A stretch of DNA of 64,000 nt from Candidatus Methanohalarchaeum thermophilum (GTDB lineage Archaea; Halobacteriota; Methanonatronarchaeia; Methanonatronarchaeales; Methanonatronarchaeaceae). The translations under genes and the position numbers were made by a program. The stretch is taken from assembly GCA_001914405.1 (NCBI GenBank), contig MSDW01000001.1, forward strand, positions 1,535,498 through 1,599,497, given 5' to 3'. A model generated the notes under the pieces. That model was given only the letters and a program-made list of their open reading frames with translations. It was not told the DNA's origin and made no database searches. This document shows positions 43,068-54,318 of the stretch, in pieces (the first letter of the stretch is position 1; every line of letters begins with the position of its first letter).

Positions 43068-43321
43068 CTGGTTGAGATAGAGTGGACTAAAAAAGCGGTT
43101 GAGAGATTAGATGAGCTTGAAGACGACGTTAAGGAAAGGATTAGGGAAAAAGTTGAGGATGCTTCAGATTTTCCCGACCATTATTTAGATAGATTAACTG
43201 GAGTAAATGCTTTTAAATTAAGAATAGGTGATTATCGAGTCATAGTTGATTGGAAAAAGGATAAAGAAAAACTGGTTATTCTCACTTTGGGTCATCGGAA
43301 GGACATATATAGGAATATGTA
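43068..43321 (+). CDS. RelE/ParE-type toxin with apparent CTG start
   Basis: An 84-codon frame beginning three bases after the antitoxin stop in the same frame. RelE/ParE motifs cover it fully: V-E-I-E-W-T-K-K-A-V-E-R-L-D-E-L, F-K-L-R-I-G-D-Y-R-V-I-V-D and L-T-L-G-H-R-K-D-I-Y. Family members start with M-V-E-I-E-W or M-E-I-E-W, but here the codon is CTG (43068), with ggaggg nine bases upstream. No ATG, GTG or TTG lies before the first strand. It is therefore either a CTG-initiated toxin or expressed only by read-through of the antitoxin TAA. Confidence 0.8.
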
Positions 43322-43481
43322 ATTAAGATCATTTTTTGATGTCTATTGTATTTGCTTTTCTATTTTCGGTTTTTTATGTTTGGTTCTTTTATTAGAAGTC
43401 TGTTGTTTTTTTGGGTAAAAGTGGCGTTGAAATCATTATTTGGTTTGTTCTTTGTTTTGTGGGGGTTTTTTGTTAGTATTA

Positions 43482-43556
43482 TGCTCCGACGGGGATTTGA
43501 ACCCCGGTCCTGGGCTCGAGAGGCCCAAATGATTGGCCGGACTACACTATCGGAGC
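43482..43556 (-). tRNA. tRNA-Glu (CTC)
   Basis: The acceptor stem GCTCCGA pairs with TCGGAGC, with discriminator A. The D arm (gtgtagtccggccaatcat) is that of archaeal tRNA-Glu. The anticodon stem TGGGC / GCCCA holds the loop CTCTCGA, giving anticodon CTC. The T arm CGGGG TTCAAAT CCCCG is intact. It is intron-free and 75 nt long; CCA is not encoded. It sits between a toxin gene and cobA. Confidence 0.95.
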
Positions 43557-43633
43557 TATTTGATCAAAATGATTTTGTTTGGAATATATATCTTATTTTT
43601 GAATGTATTTTGTTTATTTATCTTTTTATTTTT

Positions 43634-44365
43634 TTATTTTTTCTTCCAGAAGTTTCCTAGTTTGACTACTTCTCCTATTACTGTTACTGCTGGTGGTTGT
43701 AGGTTTTTTTCTTTGGCTATTTTTTTTATGTTTTTTAATTTTCCGTGTATTACTCTTTCGTTTGGGGAGTAGATGTCTTCGAATGATGCGATGGGTGTTT
43801 CTTCGTCTTTGACCTGTTTTATTTTTTCTACTATTTTGGGTAGGTTTCCTACTCCCATTAAGATTACAATGGTTCCTGCATGGGATAGTTTGTTCCAGTC
43901 TATTGATTTTTCAGTTTTATTTGGGTCTTCGTGTCCTGTTAGGATGACGGTGGATGATGAAAGTTTTCTGTGGGTTAGTGGTACTCCGTATTTTTCTGGT
44001 GCTGCTATTGCGCTTGTGATTCCTGGGATTACTTCGTGTTTTATGTTTTCTTTTGATAGGGATTGTGTTTCTTCTCCTCCTCTTCCGAATATGAAGGGGT
44101 CTCCTCCTTTTAGTCGTGCTACTGTTTTGTTTTCTTTAGCTTTTTTGATGAGTGTTTCTTCGATTTCTTTTTGGCTTAGTTTGTGTTTTCCTGATTTTTT
44201 TCCTGCGTCGATTATTTCTTTTTTGTTGTCTAATTCTTTTAGTATTTTTTTGTCTATTAGTCTGTCGTGGACGATTACATCTGATTTTTTAAGTGCATTT
44301 AGTCCTTTAACTGTGATTAGGTTCTTTGATGGGCCTCCTCCTATTAGATAGACTTTTCCTGTCAT
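43634..44365 (-). CDS. cobA: Uroporphyrinogen-III C-methyltransferase
   Basis: This 243-residue SAM-dependent methyltransferase has the family marks V-Y-L-I-G-G-G-P (~5-12), S-D-V-I-V-H-D-R-L (~29-37), [16 protein letters not shown] (part, ~85-98) and E-V-I-P-G-I-T-S-A (~111-119). It converts uroporphyrinogen III to precorrin-2, the branch point to corrinoids, siroheme and coenzyme F430. It overlaps hemC by 4 bp (ATGA) and is last in the hemL-hemC-cobA unit. Corrinoid supply fits the methyltransferase system in this window. Confidence 0.93.
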   Translation of the reverse strand: MTGKVYLIGGGPSKNLITVKGLNALKKSDVIVHDRLIDKKILKELDNKKEIIDAGKKSGKHKLSQKEIEETLIKKAKENKTVARLKGGDPFIFGRGGEETQSLSKENIKHEVIPGITSAIAAPEKYGVPLTHRKLSSSTVILTGHEDPNKTEKSIDWNKLSHAGTIVILMGVGNLPKIVEKIKQVKDEETPIASFEDIYSPNERVIHGKLKNIKKIAKEKNLQPPAVTVIGEVVKLGNFWKKK

Positions 44366-45228
44366 TTTTTTTCTCCTATTATTTTTTTTGCTGCTTTTCG
44401 GCCTATTTCTTCTGCTTTATTAGCTTTACCACTTAATGTAACTTTTTTTCTTTTTTCGACATGTTCTAATTTTATGTATAGTTTGTTATTTTTTATATGT
44501 GCATGTGCTCCTACTGGAACTGTGCAACCTAGTCCAAACTCGTTCATTGCTGCTCTTTCTGCTTTAACTGCTTTACTGGTTTTGTTGTGGTCTACTTTGT
44601 TAAGTAGTTTCTTTATTTTATTTTCGCCTTTTCTGTAGGTTATGCAGAGTGATCCTTGTCCAGGAGCTGGTAGAAAATCATTTATAGGGAGTTTTTCGCT
44701 TATTTTTTTTTCTATACCTAGTCTCTGTATTCCTGCTTCTGCTAAGACAACTGCATCTACTTCTTTTCCTATCTTAGATATGCGGGTTTCTACATTTCCT
44801 CTTACTTTGGTTACTTTTAAGTCAGGTCTTTTTCTTTTGATCTGTTCCTGTCTTCTAGGGCTACCTGTTCCGATCAATGCTCCATCTTTTAGTTCATTGA
44901 ATTTGTTTCCTATGATAACATCACTTGGGTATTTTCTTTCTGTGAAAGCACCTATACTGATCTCTTTTCTTAAATTGGTAGGTACATCCTTTGCGCTATG
45001 AACAGCAATATCTATCGCTTCATTTATTAGGGCTTCGTCTAGTTCTCTTGTGAAGACTCCATCTCCTTCTATTTCCTCAATCGATTTCCAGTTCTCCTTG
45101 TCACCAATTGTATCTAAGGTCCTTATTTCAAAATCATATTCTGTTTCTTTTTCAAGTAAATCGATAGCAATTTGAGTCTGGGATAAAGCGAGTTTGCTCT
45201 TTCTAGTTCCTACCTTGTAAGTCTTCAT
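44362..45228 (-). CDS. hemC: Hydroxymethylbilane synthase (porphobilinogen deaminase)
   Basis: A 288-residue protein with G-T-R-K-S-K-L-A (~7-14), H-S-A-K-D-V-P (~77-83), G-T-G-S-P-R-R (~120-126) and the dipyrromethane-cofactor cysteine C235 in G-L-G-C-T-V-P-V-G. It joins four porphobilinogen units into hydroxymethylbilane. It overlaps both hemL and cobA by 4 bp, so the three are coupled in translation. No hemD or hemB is in the window. Confidence 0.95.
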   Translation of the reverse strand: MKTYKVGTRKSKLALSQTQIAIDLLEKETEYDFEIRTLDTIGDKENWKSIEEIEGDGVFTRELDEALINEAIDIAVHSAKDVPTNLRKEISIGAFTERKYPSDVIIGNKFNELKDGALIGTGSPRRQEQIKRKRPDLKVTKVRGNVETRISKIGKEVDAVVLAEAGIQRLGIEKKISEKLPINDFLPAPGQGSLCITYRKGENKIKKLLNKVDHNKTSKAVKAERAAMNEFGLGCTVPVGAHAHIKNNKLYIKLEHVEKRKKVTLSGKANKAEEIGRKAAKKIIGEKK

Positions 45229-46502
45229 GTGATTTTCTCCAGTACCTTTTTGATTGAGTCCACGGTTTGATCGATCTCTTCTTCAGTATGTTTGTGTGAA
45301 ACAAAGCTGATCTCATACTGTGATGGAGGAAAGTATGTTCCCTTTTTAGCTAATTCTCTATGGAATTTTTCGTATAAATCGAAGTCACATTCTTGGACAT
45401 CATTGTAGCTTCTAACAGTTTCTTGGTTGGTTAAGAAAAATGAAAACATTGAACTAATTCCCTGAACCAGGGTAGGATACTCGTTTAGTTCCTGTCTTAG
45501 TTTTGCTCTTATTTTTTCGCCATTCTCATTTGCCTCTTCGATTACATTCTCTTCTTCTAATACCTCTAATGTGGCTAGGCTACCAGCCATTGTCACAGGA
45601 TTTCCACTAAACGTACCGGCTTGGTATACATCTCCTTCTGGGGATACTTCGCTCATAACTTCTTCGTGGCCGCCTAATATTCCTATAGGGAATCCTCCAC
45701 CTGCTATTTTTCCTAGAGTAGTTATATCAGGATCAATATCGAAATACCCCTGAGCACCTGATTTTGAGACCCTGAAACCTGTGATTACTTCATCTAAAAT
45801 TAATAATGAATCGTTTTCTTTAGTTAGGTCTCTTAAGAGATCTAGGAAACCATCTGATGGTGGTATACATCCTGCATTTCCAAAAATAGGTTCTGCTATA
45901 ATAGCAGCTATATTGTCTCCTTCTTTTTTAAATATCTCTTTAATTTTTTCTTTGTTGTTCCATGGGGCTACAATAGTCTCTTTAGCTAGATCTTTAGGTA
46001 CTCCTGGGGAGTCAGGGGCTCCATGTGTTGAGGCTCCGCTTCCTGCCTTTACTAAAACTGAGTCATGGGAACCATGGTAACCTCCTTCAAATTTTACGAT
46101 CTTATCTCTGCCAGTATATCCTCTAGCCAATCTAATAGCAGTCATAGTTGCTTCTGTTCCTGTATTCACGGTTCTAATTTTGTCTATACTATTGTATCTA
46201 TTAACTATTTTTTTAGCTACCTTTGTTTCAAGTTCTGTGGAGGTACCAAATGCCCAACCTTTTTCAATTTGGTCTAGCACTTTTTCTTTAACTTTGGGAT
46301 GTTTATGCCCTACTATTTGAGGGCCAAAAGCTAAAGAATAATCTATAAACTTTTTTCCTTTGGTAGAATATATCTTCGTTCCTTCAGCTTTTTCCATAAA
46401 TATTGGAAAAGGATCGTAAGCCCTTGCAGGACTATTTACGCCTCCAGCAAGATATCTCTTAGCCTCTTTAAATAGTTCCTTAGATTCATTAAATTCAGAC
46501 AT
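45225..46502 (-). CDS. hemL: Glutamate-1-semialdehyde 2,1-aminomutase
   Basis: A 425-residue protein starting at ATG 46502, six bases after gggagga; the longer frame from 46517 overlaps the ribosome site. The PLP lysine is K265 in [19 protein letters not shown] (~20-27), N-T-G-T-E-A-T-M (~113-120) and L-D-E-V-I-T-G-F-R (~236-244) match GSAM. It makes 5-aminolevulinate in the C5 pathway and begins the hemL-hemC-cobA unit. Confidence 0.95.
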   Translation of the reverse strand: MSEFNESKELFKEAKRYLAGGVNSPARAYDPFPIFMEKAEGTKIYSTKGKKFIDYSLAFGPQIVGHKHPKVKEKVLDQIEKGWAFGTSTELETKVAKKIVNRYNSIDKIRTVNTGTEATMTAIRLARGYTGRDKIVKFEGGYHGSHDSVLVKAGSGASTHGAPDSPGVPKDLAKETIVAPWNNKEKIKEIFKKEGDNIAAIIAEPIFGNAGCIPPSDGFLDLLRDLTKENDSLLILDEVITGFRVSKSGAQGYFDIDPDITTLGKIAGGGFPIGILGGHEEVMSEVSPEGDVYQAGTFSGNPVTMAGSLATLEVLEEENVIEEANENGEKIRAKLRQELNEYPTLVQGISSMFSFFLTNQETVRSYNDVQECDFDLYEKFHRELAKKGTYFPPSQYEISFVSHKHTEEEIDQTVDSIKKVLEKIT

Positions 46503-46651
46503 ATTAATTCCTCCCAATAATAAAGTAAAACATTATTTATCCAATTTTACAAGAATAAATATTAGTAAAAATTAAATAAGATAATTTACCTGTTAAAGTT
46601 ATTTTTTACTACCATACTATTTTCTTTCTTCTTGTCTAAGATTTTTCACTT

Positions 46652-47134
46652 TTATCTCTTGTAGTTTATTTTCTTGAGGAAATCTATTCTTTCCTCCTCA
46701 TCTTCTTCATCTTCAATGCCTTCAGGTTTATTTCCATCGATAACACCTAAAACACCTCTGCCTTCATCAGTTTCAGTTAAAATAACCTGAAGAGAATTAG
46801 CAGTGGCAGCATAGATGTTTACTACCTCTTGAACGCTTTTAATTTGGTTTAAAACCTGTATAGGGAAGCAGTCTTTAAGATGAATTATGAAGGAATGCCC
46901 TGCTCCAATATTTAATGCGTTTTTTGCTGCTTTTTCTTCTAGTCTACTGTCGTTTCCTTCTTTTCGGACTAATTTTGGTCCAGAAGCTTCACAAAAAGCT
47001 AATCCAAACTTTCCATCACCAATATTAGTGGAAAGCACTTCATATAGATCTTCAACTGTCTTAATGAAATGTGATTGACCAAAGATAATATTGGTCTCAT
47101 CATCCTTTTTAACTTCAACTTTTTTTAATTCCAT
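46652..47134 (-). CDS. Adenosine-specific kinase
   Basis: This 160-residue protein matches the archaeal adenosine-specific kinase family (COG1839): N-I-I-F-G-Q-S-H-F-I-K-T (~15-26), K-F-G-L-A-F-C-E-A-S-G (~42-52), G-A-G-H-S-F (~78-83) and N-I-Y-A-A-T-A-N (~106-113), then G-R-G-V-L-G-V-I-D-G. An acidic tail follows. It has its own promoter space of 150 bp to hemL. Confidence 0.92.
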   Translation of the reverse strand: MELKKVEVKKDDETNIIFGQSHFIKTVEDLYEVLSTNIGDGKFGLAFCEASGPKLVRKEGNDSRLEEKAAKNALNIGAGHSFIIHLKDCFPIQVLNQIKSVQEVVNIYAATANSLQVILTETDEGRGVLGVIDGNKPEGIEDEEDEEERIDFLKKINYKR

Positions 47135-47533
47135 GGTAATTAAGTAATTAAATAGAATTATCTATATATCTTTTTATTAAACTGAATCTTTTAGTTGTTA
47201 GAAAGGATGGGAACATCCATTTTAAGTTTCTCTAGGTTTTAGGTCATAGTTAAATTAAAAACTTTTTGTAGATTATCTAAGTAAATTAATAAATGTATAA
47301 GTAGTTTAATTATATCTAATAAATCTATAGTAGATTTAAGGAGATTAATCTATTTTATGGTCTGCATTATAGGCCTAATTATGGTTTAATAAGTTTTTTT
47401 ATACTTTATTTTTTTTAGAATTTTTTATGGTAGGTGGCTTAGGAATTGGGAATCTTTTGCGCCATATTGGGTTGATTTTTTATCCTTTTTGGGGATTAGA
47501 ATATTAATCGTGAAGGAAAAATAAAACAGATGT
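47135..47533. other. Divergent intergenic region
   Basis: About 400 AT-rich bases between the adenosine kinase gene (-) and elp3 (+). It must hold promoters for both, and repeated taaataatct-like and taatctattt motifs near 47280-47350 could be part of them. No gene or repeat element is supported. Confidence 0.4.
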
Positions 47534-49102
47534 ATGGATAAGTTTACTGAAGCTTGTAAGGAAATAGCAGATAGATTTATAGAATCTAATTTGAGTAAAA
47601 AGGATATTGAATCACTTAAAAGAGAAATTTGTAGGAAGAAGAAGCTTTCGAGGTTTCCTAGTAATTCTGAGATTATGGATTTTATTGAAGATGAGAGAAG
47701 GAGAAAGGAACTGAAGATAAAACCAACTAGGTCGCTTTCAGGCGTTAAGGTTATTGCGGTGATGACTTCTCCTAAAGAATGTCCACATGGAAAATGTGCT
47801 ATGTGTCCAGGAGGCCCTGATAAAGAGACTCCACAAAGTTACACTGGAAAGGAACCTGCAGCTAGGAGAGCAGATAGAGAGGAATTTAATCCATACGATC
47901 AGGTTAAAACTAGAATAAACCAACTTCAAGAAATTGGCCACGAGGATGTAGAAAAGATTGAGTTAATTGTTATGGGTGGAACTGTTCCTGCGAGAAAAAA
48001 GGAATACAACAGTTGGTTTATTAAAAGATGTTTGGATGCAATGAATGATAATGAGAGCGATTCTTTAGAGCAAGCTAAAAAAATAAATGAGGAAGCTAGG
48101 CATAGATGCATTGGAATAACTTTTGAAACTAGACCCGATTACTGTAAAAAACCAGAAATTAATGAAATGCTGGATCTGGGTGGTACTAGAGTTGAATTAG
48201 GTGTTCAGTCTCCTTCTAATAGCGTATATAGAGAAATAGATAGGGGTCATACGGTAGAAGATGTTGTGGAATCGACTAAGTTATTAAAGGAATCAGGGTT
48301 AAAGGTTACTTATCATTTAATGCCAGGTTTACCGACTCAATCAAAAAAAGATGATATAAGCTCTTTTAAAGAGGTTTTTAAAAAGGAAGAATACAAGCCA
48401 GATGCTTTAAAGATCTATCCAACTCAGGTTATAAAAGGAACTGAATTGTATGAAAGCTATAATAGTGGTAATTACCAGCCTTTAACCAATGAAGAAACTG
48501 TTGATCTTTTAGCTGATTTAAAAGAATTAATTCCTCCATATGTTAGGATAAAAAGGGTTATGAGGGATATTCCTTCGACTGAAGTTTATGCAGGCCCGGA
48601 CAAAACAAATATGCGTCAACTAGTTTGGGATGAAATGGAGGAAAGGAATTCGGAATGCAGGTGTATTAGATGTAGAGAAGTTGGACACAAGGAAAGAAAA
48701 GAGGGAAAAATTCCAGATGATGTATCATTAGTTAAAAGAAAAATAAGGTCCTCAGATTCGTTAGAATATTTCTTGTCATTTGAGGATAAAGAAAATGATA
48801 TACTAATAGGTTTACTGAGATTGAGAGACTTGGTAGATCCTTTCAGGCCTGAGTTAACTAGTGAAGACGCTATTGTTCGAGAGTTACATGTGTATGGAGA
48901 GATGGCCTCACTGGGAGAGAAGAGTAAGTGGCAACACAAAGAGTATGGTAGGAAATTACTAAGTAAAGCCGAGCAGGTGGCATCTAAAAAGATGAATGCA
49001 ACAAATTTACATGTTATAAGTGGGATAGGAGCTAGAAACTACTATAGGAAATTTGATTACAAAAAAAATGGAGTATACATGTCAAAGAGGCTAAATAAAT
49101 GA
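47534..49102 (+). CDS. elp3: Elp3-type tRNA uridine-34 modifying enzyme (radical SAM + acetyltransferase)
   Basis: This 522-residue protein has a helical N-terminal region, a radical SAM domain with [12 protein letters not shown] (~92-103) and a later cysteine zinc set ([11 protein letters not shown], ~372-382). The C-terminal GNAT domain has E-L-H-V-Y-G (~452) and the acetyl-CoA loop E-Y-G-R-K-L-L (~473). Archaeal Elp3 makes carboxymethyluridine at tRNA position 34. It overlaps argH by 4 bp and starts the elp3-argH-gatD-gatE run. Confidence 0.95.
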   Translation: MDKFTEACKEIADRFIESNLSKKDIESLKREICRKKKLSRFPSNSEIMDFIEDERRRKELKIKPTRSLSGVKVIAVMTSPKECPHGKCAMCPGGPDKETPQSYTGKEPAARRADREEFNPYDQVKTRINQLQEIGHEDVEKIELIVMGGTVPARKKEYNSWFIKRCLDAMNDNESDSLEQAKKINEEARHRCIGITFETRPDYCKKPEINEMLDLGGTRVELGVQSPSNSVYREIDRGHTVEDVVESTKLLKESGLKVTYHLMPGLPTQSKKDDISSFKEVFKKEEYKPDALKIYPTQVIKGTELYESYNSGNYQPLTNEETVDLLADLKELIPPYVRIKRVMRDIPSTEVYAGPDKTNMRQLVWDEMEERNSECRCIRCREVGHKERKEGKIPDDVSLVKRKIRSSDSLEYFLSFEDKENDILIGLLRLRDLVDPFRPELTSEDAIVRELHVYGEMASLGEKSKWQHKEYGRKLLSKAEQVASKKMNATNLHVISGIGARNYYRKFDYKKNGVYMSKRLNK

Positions 49103-50517
49103 AGGAAAAAGATATACTAGGAGAAAAAAGCGAAATTAATCTCAAAGCAAAACAGTTTATTTCGTCTCTAGAATTTGATGAATGGATATTCGAAGCAGAT
49201 GTTATGGTGGATATGGCTCATATCATAATGTTAATGGAAAGAGGAATTATTCCAGAGAAACCAGGTAAGAAGATATTGGAAGAACTTGAGGATGTAAAAT
49301 ACGATGATTTAAGTGAAGAGGAAGATGTACATGTGGCCATTGAGACCTATTTGAAAAATAAGTTAGGAGAAAAAGTTTCAGGTTGGCTTCATACTGCAAG
49401 ATCAAGAAACGACGAAGTAGCCACATGTATACGAATAAAATCTAGAGAAGAAATACTTGAAACCGTTAATAAGTTACTAAAACTAAATAAGGCCTTAATA
49501 AAAAGAGTTGAAGAACATAAAACTACAATAATGCCAGGGTTCACTCATTTACAGCATGCAGAGCCAACTTCACTAAGCCATTACTTTTTAAGTTACATTC
49601 AAAGCTTCAATAGAGATATAGATAGGCTATTAGATGCTTACGATAGAATAAATAAATCTCCTTTAGGTGGAGGAGCATTTTCATCGACTTCATTTGATAT
49701 TGATAGAGAGATGACGGCAGATTTACTGGGATTTGACGAGATACTGGAAAATTCTATGGATGCAGTAAGCACTAGAGACTACATTCATGAATTAATTTCA
49801 AGTTTATCTAATTTAATTACTTCAATAAGCCGAATTGCTGAGGAGCTAATACTTTGGTCTACCAAAGAATTTTCATATGTAGATCTTCCCTCAGAATTCA
49901 CTTCTACTTCGAGTATAATGCCCCAAAAAAAGAACCCGGATGTCTTAGAGATTATAAGAGCTAAAGCCGGTAGCGTACAAGGAAATCTAAATAGTGTTCA
50001 AACTACATTAAAGGCACTACCCTACGCTTACAACAGGGATCTACAGGAGATAACTCCAAACTTATGGAAGTCTCTAAAAAGCTGCCAAGATTCAATTTAT
50101 TTAATTAAAGAGATACTAAAGGGAATGAAAATAAATGAAGGAACCCTCAAGGAACAGAGCCAGACAGGTTTTATAGGGGCAAGTGAATTAGCTAATTACC
50201 TAGTTAAAAATAGAGATACTCCCTTCAGAAGAGCTCACAACATGGTTTCCCAAGCAATCGAGAAATCAAAAGATTATCAGGAAATAGCTGAATTCTTGAA
50301 TGTTGAAGAGGATGTAGTAAGTGATGTAATGGATCCTGAAACTATAGTACAGAATAAAAAGCCCAGAGGATCCCCATCGAAAGAAAAGATACTTGAAAGT
50401 AAATCCAACTTGGAAAAAGAGATAGAAGAAAATGAAGAAAAACTGAATGAAAGATTAAATTACCTATCTCAAAAAAGAGAAATGCTAAAAAACAAAAAGA
50501 CTGAATACATAGGTTGA
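49099..50517 (+). CDS. argH: Argininosuccinate lyase
   Basis: This 472-residue protein of normal length has the fumarase/lyase signature [11 protein letters not shown] near residue 272. Active-site blocks are H-T-A-R-S-R-N-D (~95-102) and [10 protein letters not shown] (~148-157). It splits argininosuccinate into arginine and fumarate. It overlaps elp3 by 4 bp at its start and lies directly before gatD. It is co-directional with tRNA-modifying genes rather than other arginine genes. Confidence 0.96.
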   Translation: MKEKDILGEKSEINLKAKQFISSLEFDEWIFEADVMVDMAHIIMLMERGIIPEKPGKKILEELEDVKYDDLSEEEDVHVAIETYLKNKLGEKVSGWLHTARSRNDEVATCIRIKSREEILETVNKLLKLNKALIKRVEEHKTTIMPGFTHLQHAEPTSLSHYFLSYIQSFNRDIDRLLDAYDRINKSPLGGGAFSSTSFDIDREMTADLLGFDEILENSMDAVSTRDYIHELISSLSNLITSISRIAEELILWSTKEFSYVDLPSEFTSTSSIMPQKKNPDVLEIIRAKAGSVQGNLNSVQTTLKALPYAYNRDLQEITPNLWKSLKSCQDSIYLIKEILKGMKINEGTLKEQSQTGFIGASELANYLVKNRDTPFRRAHNMVSQAIEKSKDYQEIAEFLNVEEDVVSDVMDPETIVQNKKPRGSPSKEKILESKSNLEKEIEENEEKLNERLNYLSQKREMLKNKKTEYIG

Positions 50518-50522
50518 TAAAG

Positions 50523-51800
50523 ATGGATGTAGATGATTTCCTTAAGGAAAAAGAACTAGAAACTGGTGATTACATAAAAATCGAAAAAGACTCCAAGTTA
50601 ATTGAAGGAAGAGTTATGCCTTCTTCAAAAGGAAATAAACTAGTTTTAAAATTGAATAATGGATATAATATTGGAATTGAATTAGAAGAAATAAAACTGA
50701 AGGAAAAAATCTCTTCTTCTGAGGAAAAACAGAAAAAGGAAATAGAAATAGAAGAAAACGAGGATCTCCCTCTGATCTCTGTTTTATCAACGGGAGGAAC
50801 CATAGCAAGTAGTGTAGATTATAGGACAGGAGCTGTTACTAGTCAATTTGATGCCGATGATATATTGGCTAATATACCAGAACTAAGCAAATACGCGAAC
50901 TTTAGAGGAAAGGTTGTTTGTAATATCTTAAGCGAAAACATGGAACCGAAGTATTGGAAAGAGATAGCGAACTCAGTTTATAAAGAAATAAAAAAAGGAG
51001 TAGACGGTGTTATAATAGCTCACGGAACTGATACGATGGCTTACACGGCATCAGCGCTTTCTTTTATGTTAGAAACTCCGGTGCCAATAGCTCTAGTCGG
51101 ATCACAAAGAAGTGCGGACAGACCTAGCAGTGACAATGTACTCAACGCTATATCTGCTGCAAAGTACGCTTCCTCCAATATAGCGGAAACAGCGATAGTA
51201 ATGCACGCTGAGTCATCTGATAACTACTGTTATGCACATAGAGGAACAAAAGCTAGAAAAATGCATACTTCACGTAGAGATGCTTTTCGTTCAATTAATA
51301 AAAATCCAATTGCCAAAATAGATGACGAGGTACAATTACTGGATGAAGATGTAAACAAAAGAGACGAAAAATCGCTAAAACTAAAAGACGGTCTTAATAC
51401 AAATTGTGGTTTGCTCAAATTTACACCGGGACTAGATGAAGAGATTCTGGATAAATACTGTGAGACCTTTGATGGAATAGTCCTTGAGGGAACCGGGCTT
51501 GGCCACGTTAGCCGCTCTTGGATAAGCAAAATAAAAGAAGCAAACAAAGAAGGAATACCGATCGTAATGACCTCTCAATGTCTTTATGGAAGAGTCTGCG
51601 ATAGAGTATATGATACAGGCCGAGATCTTTTGGAAGCAGGAGTTATAGAGGGGGAAGACATGTTACCGGAGACGGCTCTAATTAAATTAATGTGGGTGAT
51701 GAACAGAACCGAGGATCTTGAAAAAATCAAAGAACTGATGCAAGAGAACCTGGCCGGCGAGATAACCAATAGAACAAAGAAACAGACATATCTAATCTAA
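50523..51800 (+). CDS. gatD: Glutamyl-tRNA(Gln) amidotransferase subunit D
   Basis: A 425-residue protein from ATG at 50523; the upstream TTG at 50514 overlaps argH and is less likely. It has an N-terminal GatD β-domain (~1-80) and an asparaginase domain with T-G-G-T-I-A-S (91-97), H-G-T-D-T-M-A (~164-170) and G-T-G-L-G-H-V. It releases ammonia from glutamine for GatE, which amidates Glu-tRNA(Gln). gatE follows 12 bp later. This is the archaea-specific route to Gln-tRNA. Confidence 0.96.
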   Translation: MDVDDFLKEKELETGDYIKIEKDSKLIEGRVMPSSKGNKLVLKLNNGYNIGIELEEIKLKEKISSSEEKQKKEIEIEENEDLPLISVLSTGGTIASSVDYRTGAVTSQFDADDILANIPELSKYANFRGKVVCNILSENMEPKYWKEIANSVYKEIKKGVDGVIIAHGTDTMAYTASALSFMLETPVPIALVGSQRSADRPSSDNVLNAISAAKYASSNIAETAIVMHAESSDNYCYAHRGTKARKMHTSRRDAFRSINKNPIAKIDDEVQLLDEDVNKRDEKSLKLKDGLNTNCGLLKFTPGLDEEILDKYCETFDGIVLEGTGLGHVSRSWISKIKEANKEGIPIVMTSQCLYGRVCDRVYDTGRDLLEAGVIEGEDMLPETALIKLMWVMNRTEDLEKIKELMQENLAGEITNRTKKQTYLI

Positions 51801-51812
51801 GGAGGAAAAAAG

Positions 51813-53714
51813 ATGGAACTGGATTTTGAAGAATTAGGATTAAAAGTTGGATTTGAATTCCACCAACAACTCGATACTGAAAATAAACTTTTCTGTAACT
51901 GTAAAAATTACTTGATTGAGGATAAAGAACCAGATTATGTGTTTTTTAGGCAACTACACCCAACAAAAAGTGAATTAGGAGAAGTAGATAAGGCTGCCTT
52001 AGAGGAATCTCGATTAAATAAGGTATTCAAGTACTATGGATACGAAGAAAACACATGTTTAGTCGAAAATGATGAAGAACCACCTAATGAAATTAATGAG
52101 GAGGCCATAGATATAACCTTAGAGATCTCAGAGTTACTTAACTCAAATGTAGTGGATCAAGTTCATACAATGAGAAAAATAGTTATAGACGGATCCAATA
52201 CCGCTGGATTTCAAAGAACAGCCCTAGTAGCGATAAATGGTTATGTAGAAACCAAGGAAGGAAAAGTAGGTATAGAAAATATTTCTCTAGAAGAAGAGTC
52301 CGCTCAAAAAATTGAGGGAGATCTAGGAGGAGAAGAGGCAGTTTACAGCTTAGATAGACTAGGTATACCTTTAATCGAGATAGGAAGTAAACCAGAGATA
52401 TATTCACCAAATCAAGCAAGAGAATTTGCAGAGAAAGTAGGAATGGTGTTAAGATCTACTGGAAAAGTAAAACGCGGATTAGGTACGATCAGACAAGATA
52501 TAAACATTTCAATAGAAGAAGGAAGCAGAATAGAATTAAAAGGAGCACAAGAACTAGACTTAATAGAAGACTACATAGAAAACGAAGTAATCAGGCAACT
52601 AAATCTAATAAAAATCAAGGAAAAACTAGAAGAAAGAAAATTAAAAGAGATAGAGACAATTAGAAAAGACCTAACTGAGGTATTCGAACAAACAGATTCT
52701 AAGCTAATAAAAGATAAATTAAAAAATGGAAAAGTTCTCGGAATGAAATTAAGAGGATTTAATAGCCTAGTAGGGATGGAAATCCAAGAAAACAGGAGAC
52801 TAGGAACCGAATTCTCAGATAAAGCTAAAAAAGCATCTGGCGTAGGAGGAATCTTTCATACCGATGAGTTACCTAAATACGGAATAACCCAAGAAGAAGT
52901 AGAAAAAACCAGAAAAAAATTAGATTGCAAAGAAAAAGATGCAGTAATCTTAGTAGCTGATAAAGAAGAAAAAGCAAATGAAGCACTAGACGCAGTAAAA
53001 TCAAGAGCCAAACAATGTCTTAAAGGAGTTCCAGAAGAAACCCGCCAACCCTTGGACGATGGAACCTCTAAATACATGAGGCCACTACCAGGATCAGCAA
53101 GAATGTATCCAGAAACTGATGTCCCCCCAGTCGAAATAAAGAAACAAAAAATTAAAAAAATAAAAAATAACCTCCCAGAACTAATAGAAGAAAAAGTAGA
53201 CAGATTTAAAAACGAATTCAACATATCCCAACAAATGGCCCAAGTCATCGTAGATTCAGAAAAAACAGAAATCTTCGAAGAAATCATACAAAACTTCAAT
53301 GTATCCCCAACAATAGTTTACGACACATTAATCGGTAAGTTCTCAGAACTAGACTCAGACGGATTCCAAGTAAAAAAAATAAACGACCAACACCTACGAG
53401 ACCTATTTGAATTACTTGAAAAAGACCAAATATCTAAAGAAGTAATCGGAAAAATACTAAAAAAAGTAACCCAAGAACCAAAAAAACAGGTAAAACAAAT
53501 AACCGAAGAAATGAACCTAAAATCAATGAAAAAAGACACTATAGAAACCGTTGTCAGAGATATAGTAGAAGAAAAAGAAGAACTAATAGAAGACAGAGGA
53601 TTTGATTCTATAGGTCCATTAATGGGGGTCATAATGAATGAACTAGATAGAAGAGCCGACGGCGAAGAAGTAAGTGAAATACTCAGAGAAGAAATACGAA
53701 AAAAACTATCCTAA
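51813..53714 (+). CDS. gatE: Glutamyl-tRNA(Gln) amidotransferase subunit E
   Basis: A 633-residue protein with ggaggaaaaa nine bases before ATG. It has the GatB/E kinase-like core ([11 protein letters not shown], ~12-22, then F-C-N-C), R-R-L-G-T-E and an inserted AspRS-like domain (~280-410), which marks GatE rather than GatB. A C-terminal YqeY/tail helical domain is rich in lysine. It binds tRNA-Gln and, with GatD, converts Glu-tRNA to Gln-tRNA. The 3' third of the gene is strongly A/C-rich on the coding strand. Confidence 0.96.
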   Translation: MELDFEELGLKVGFEFHQQLDTENKLFCNCKNYLIEDKEPDYVFFRQLHPTKSELGEVDKAALEESRLNKVFKYYGYEENTCLVENDEEPPNEINEEAIDITLEISELLNSNVVDQVHTMRKIVIDGSNTAGFQRTALVAINGYVETKEGKVGIENISLEEESAQKIEGDLGGEEAVYSLDRLGIPLIEIGSKPEIYSPNQAREFAEKVGMVLRSTGKVKRGLGTIRQDINISIEEGSRIELKGAQELDLIEDYIENEVIRQLNLIKIKEKLEERKLKEIETIRKDLTEVFEQTDSKLIKDKLKNGKVLGMKLRGFNSLVGMEIQENRRLGTEFSDKAKKASGVGGIFHTDELPKYGITQEEVEKTRKKLDCKEKDAVILVADKEEKANEALDAVKSRAKQCLKGVPEETRQPLDDGTSKYMRPLPGSARMYPETDVPPVEIKKQKIKKIKNNLPELIEEKVDRFKNEFNISQQMAQVIVDSEKTEIFEEIIQNFNVSPTIVYDTLIGKFSELDSDGFQVKKINDQHLRDLFELLEKDQISKEVIGKILKKVTQEPKKQVKQITEEMNLKSMKKDTIETVVRDIVEEKEELIEDRGFDSIGPLMGVIMNELDRRADGEEVSEILREEIRKKLS

Positions 53715-53813
53715 GACAAAAACTAAACACCTACCCAAAAAAAGGTAAAAATTAAAACCAAAAACAAAAATAATCAAAAACCTAAAAACCAGACCAATAA
53801 ATCCACATCTTTT

Positions 53814-53920
53814 AATTTATAATTCATAATTTATAATTCAATAGAAAAATGAAAGGGTGACCGCGGCTTCTATTGCGGAGGGGATGGGATACCGCTGGCG
53901 CACCCTTTCAATGGTACATT
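53814..53920 (+). ncRNA. GC-rich hairpin RNA candidate (possible H/ACA guide-like)
   Basis: TGAAAGGGTG (53850-53859) pairs perfectly with CACCCTTTCA (53901-53910). An upper stem GCGG / CCGC (53875-53878, 53892-53895) carries a 13-nt loop with gatggga, separated from the lower stem by an internal loop. ACA at 53916-53918 lies 15 nt beyond the internal loop, the spacing of archaeal H/ACA guide RNAs. The GC-rich block stands out in AT-rich surroundings. Just upstream, taatttataattca is present twice in tandem (53814-53841), a TATA-like promoter. The K-turn needed for an H/ACA RNA is not clear. Confidence 0.5.
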
Positions 53921-54009
53921 TAAATTTCATACTTAAAAAATCTATCCTACATAATTAAAACATCAAGAACTCATATCATCTAAATTAAATAAGGAACAGA
54001 ATTAAAACA

Positions 54010-54318
54010 GTGACTTCCTCCCCTACCAAAATCAAGGGATCTTGGAAGGATGCTTCCAGAGTCAAGGGGGTTCACTTCCTACCGCCGTCATCCAATCTCA
54101 GTCCCGGGCGGCCCTTATCTAGGAAGCTTTTTATGGGGAGGTTCACTGGCCCAAGCCAGCGAGCTTGGTAACCAGAACTCTCAATCTGTCCACGGGCTTT
54201 TGGCTTCGGCCACAACCCCTGCCTAGCTTACACCAAAACCTAAGACACGGAGCCACTTAAGCCTTATAGGTTGATTCATCCCCTCCCTAATCAAGAGATT
54301 AAGGAGGGGGGTCTTCTC
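54010..54318 (-). repeat. Family A palindrome-ended element, copy 2
   Basis: Read on the minus strand: left end ttatcttggtggttgagaag with a ccctccttaatc / gattagggaggg hairpin and gatgaatcaac; core with gttgtggcc, agcccgtggaca, aagcttcctagataa and gacggcgg; right end ccttccaagatc / gattttggtaggggaggaagtcac (part). It is the same family as the copies at 17001 and 57524. Confidence 0.75.
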
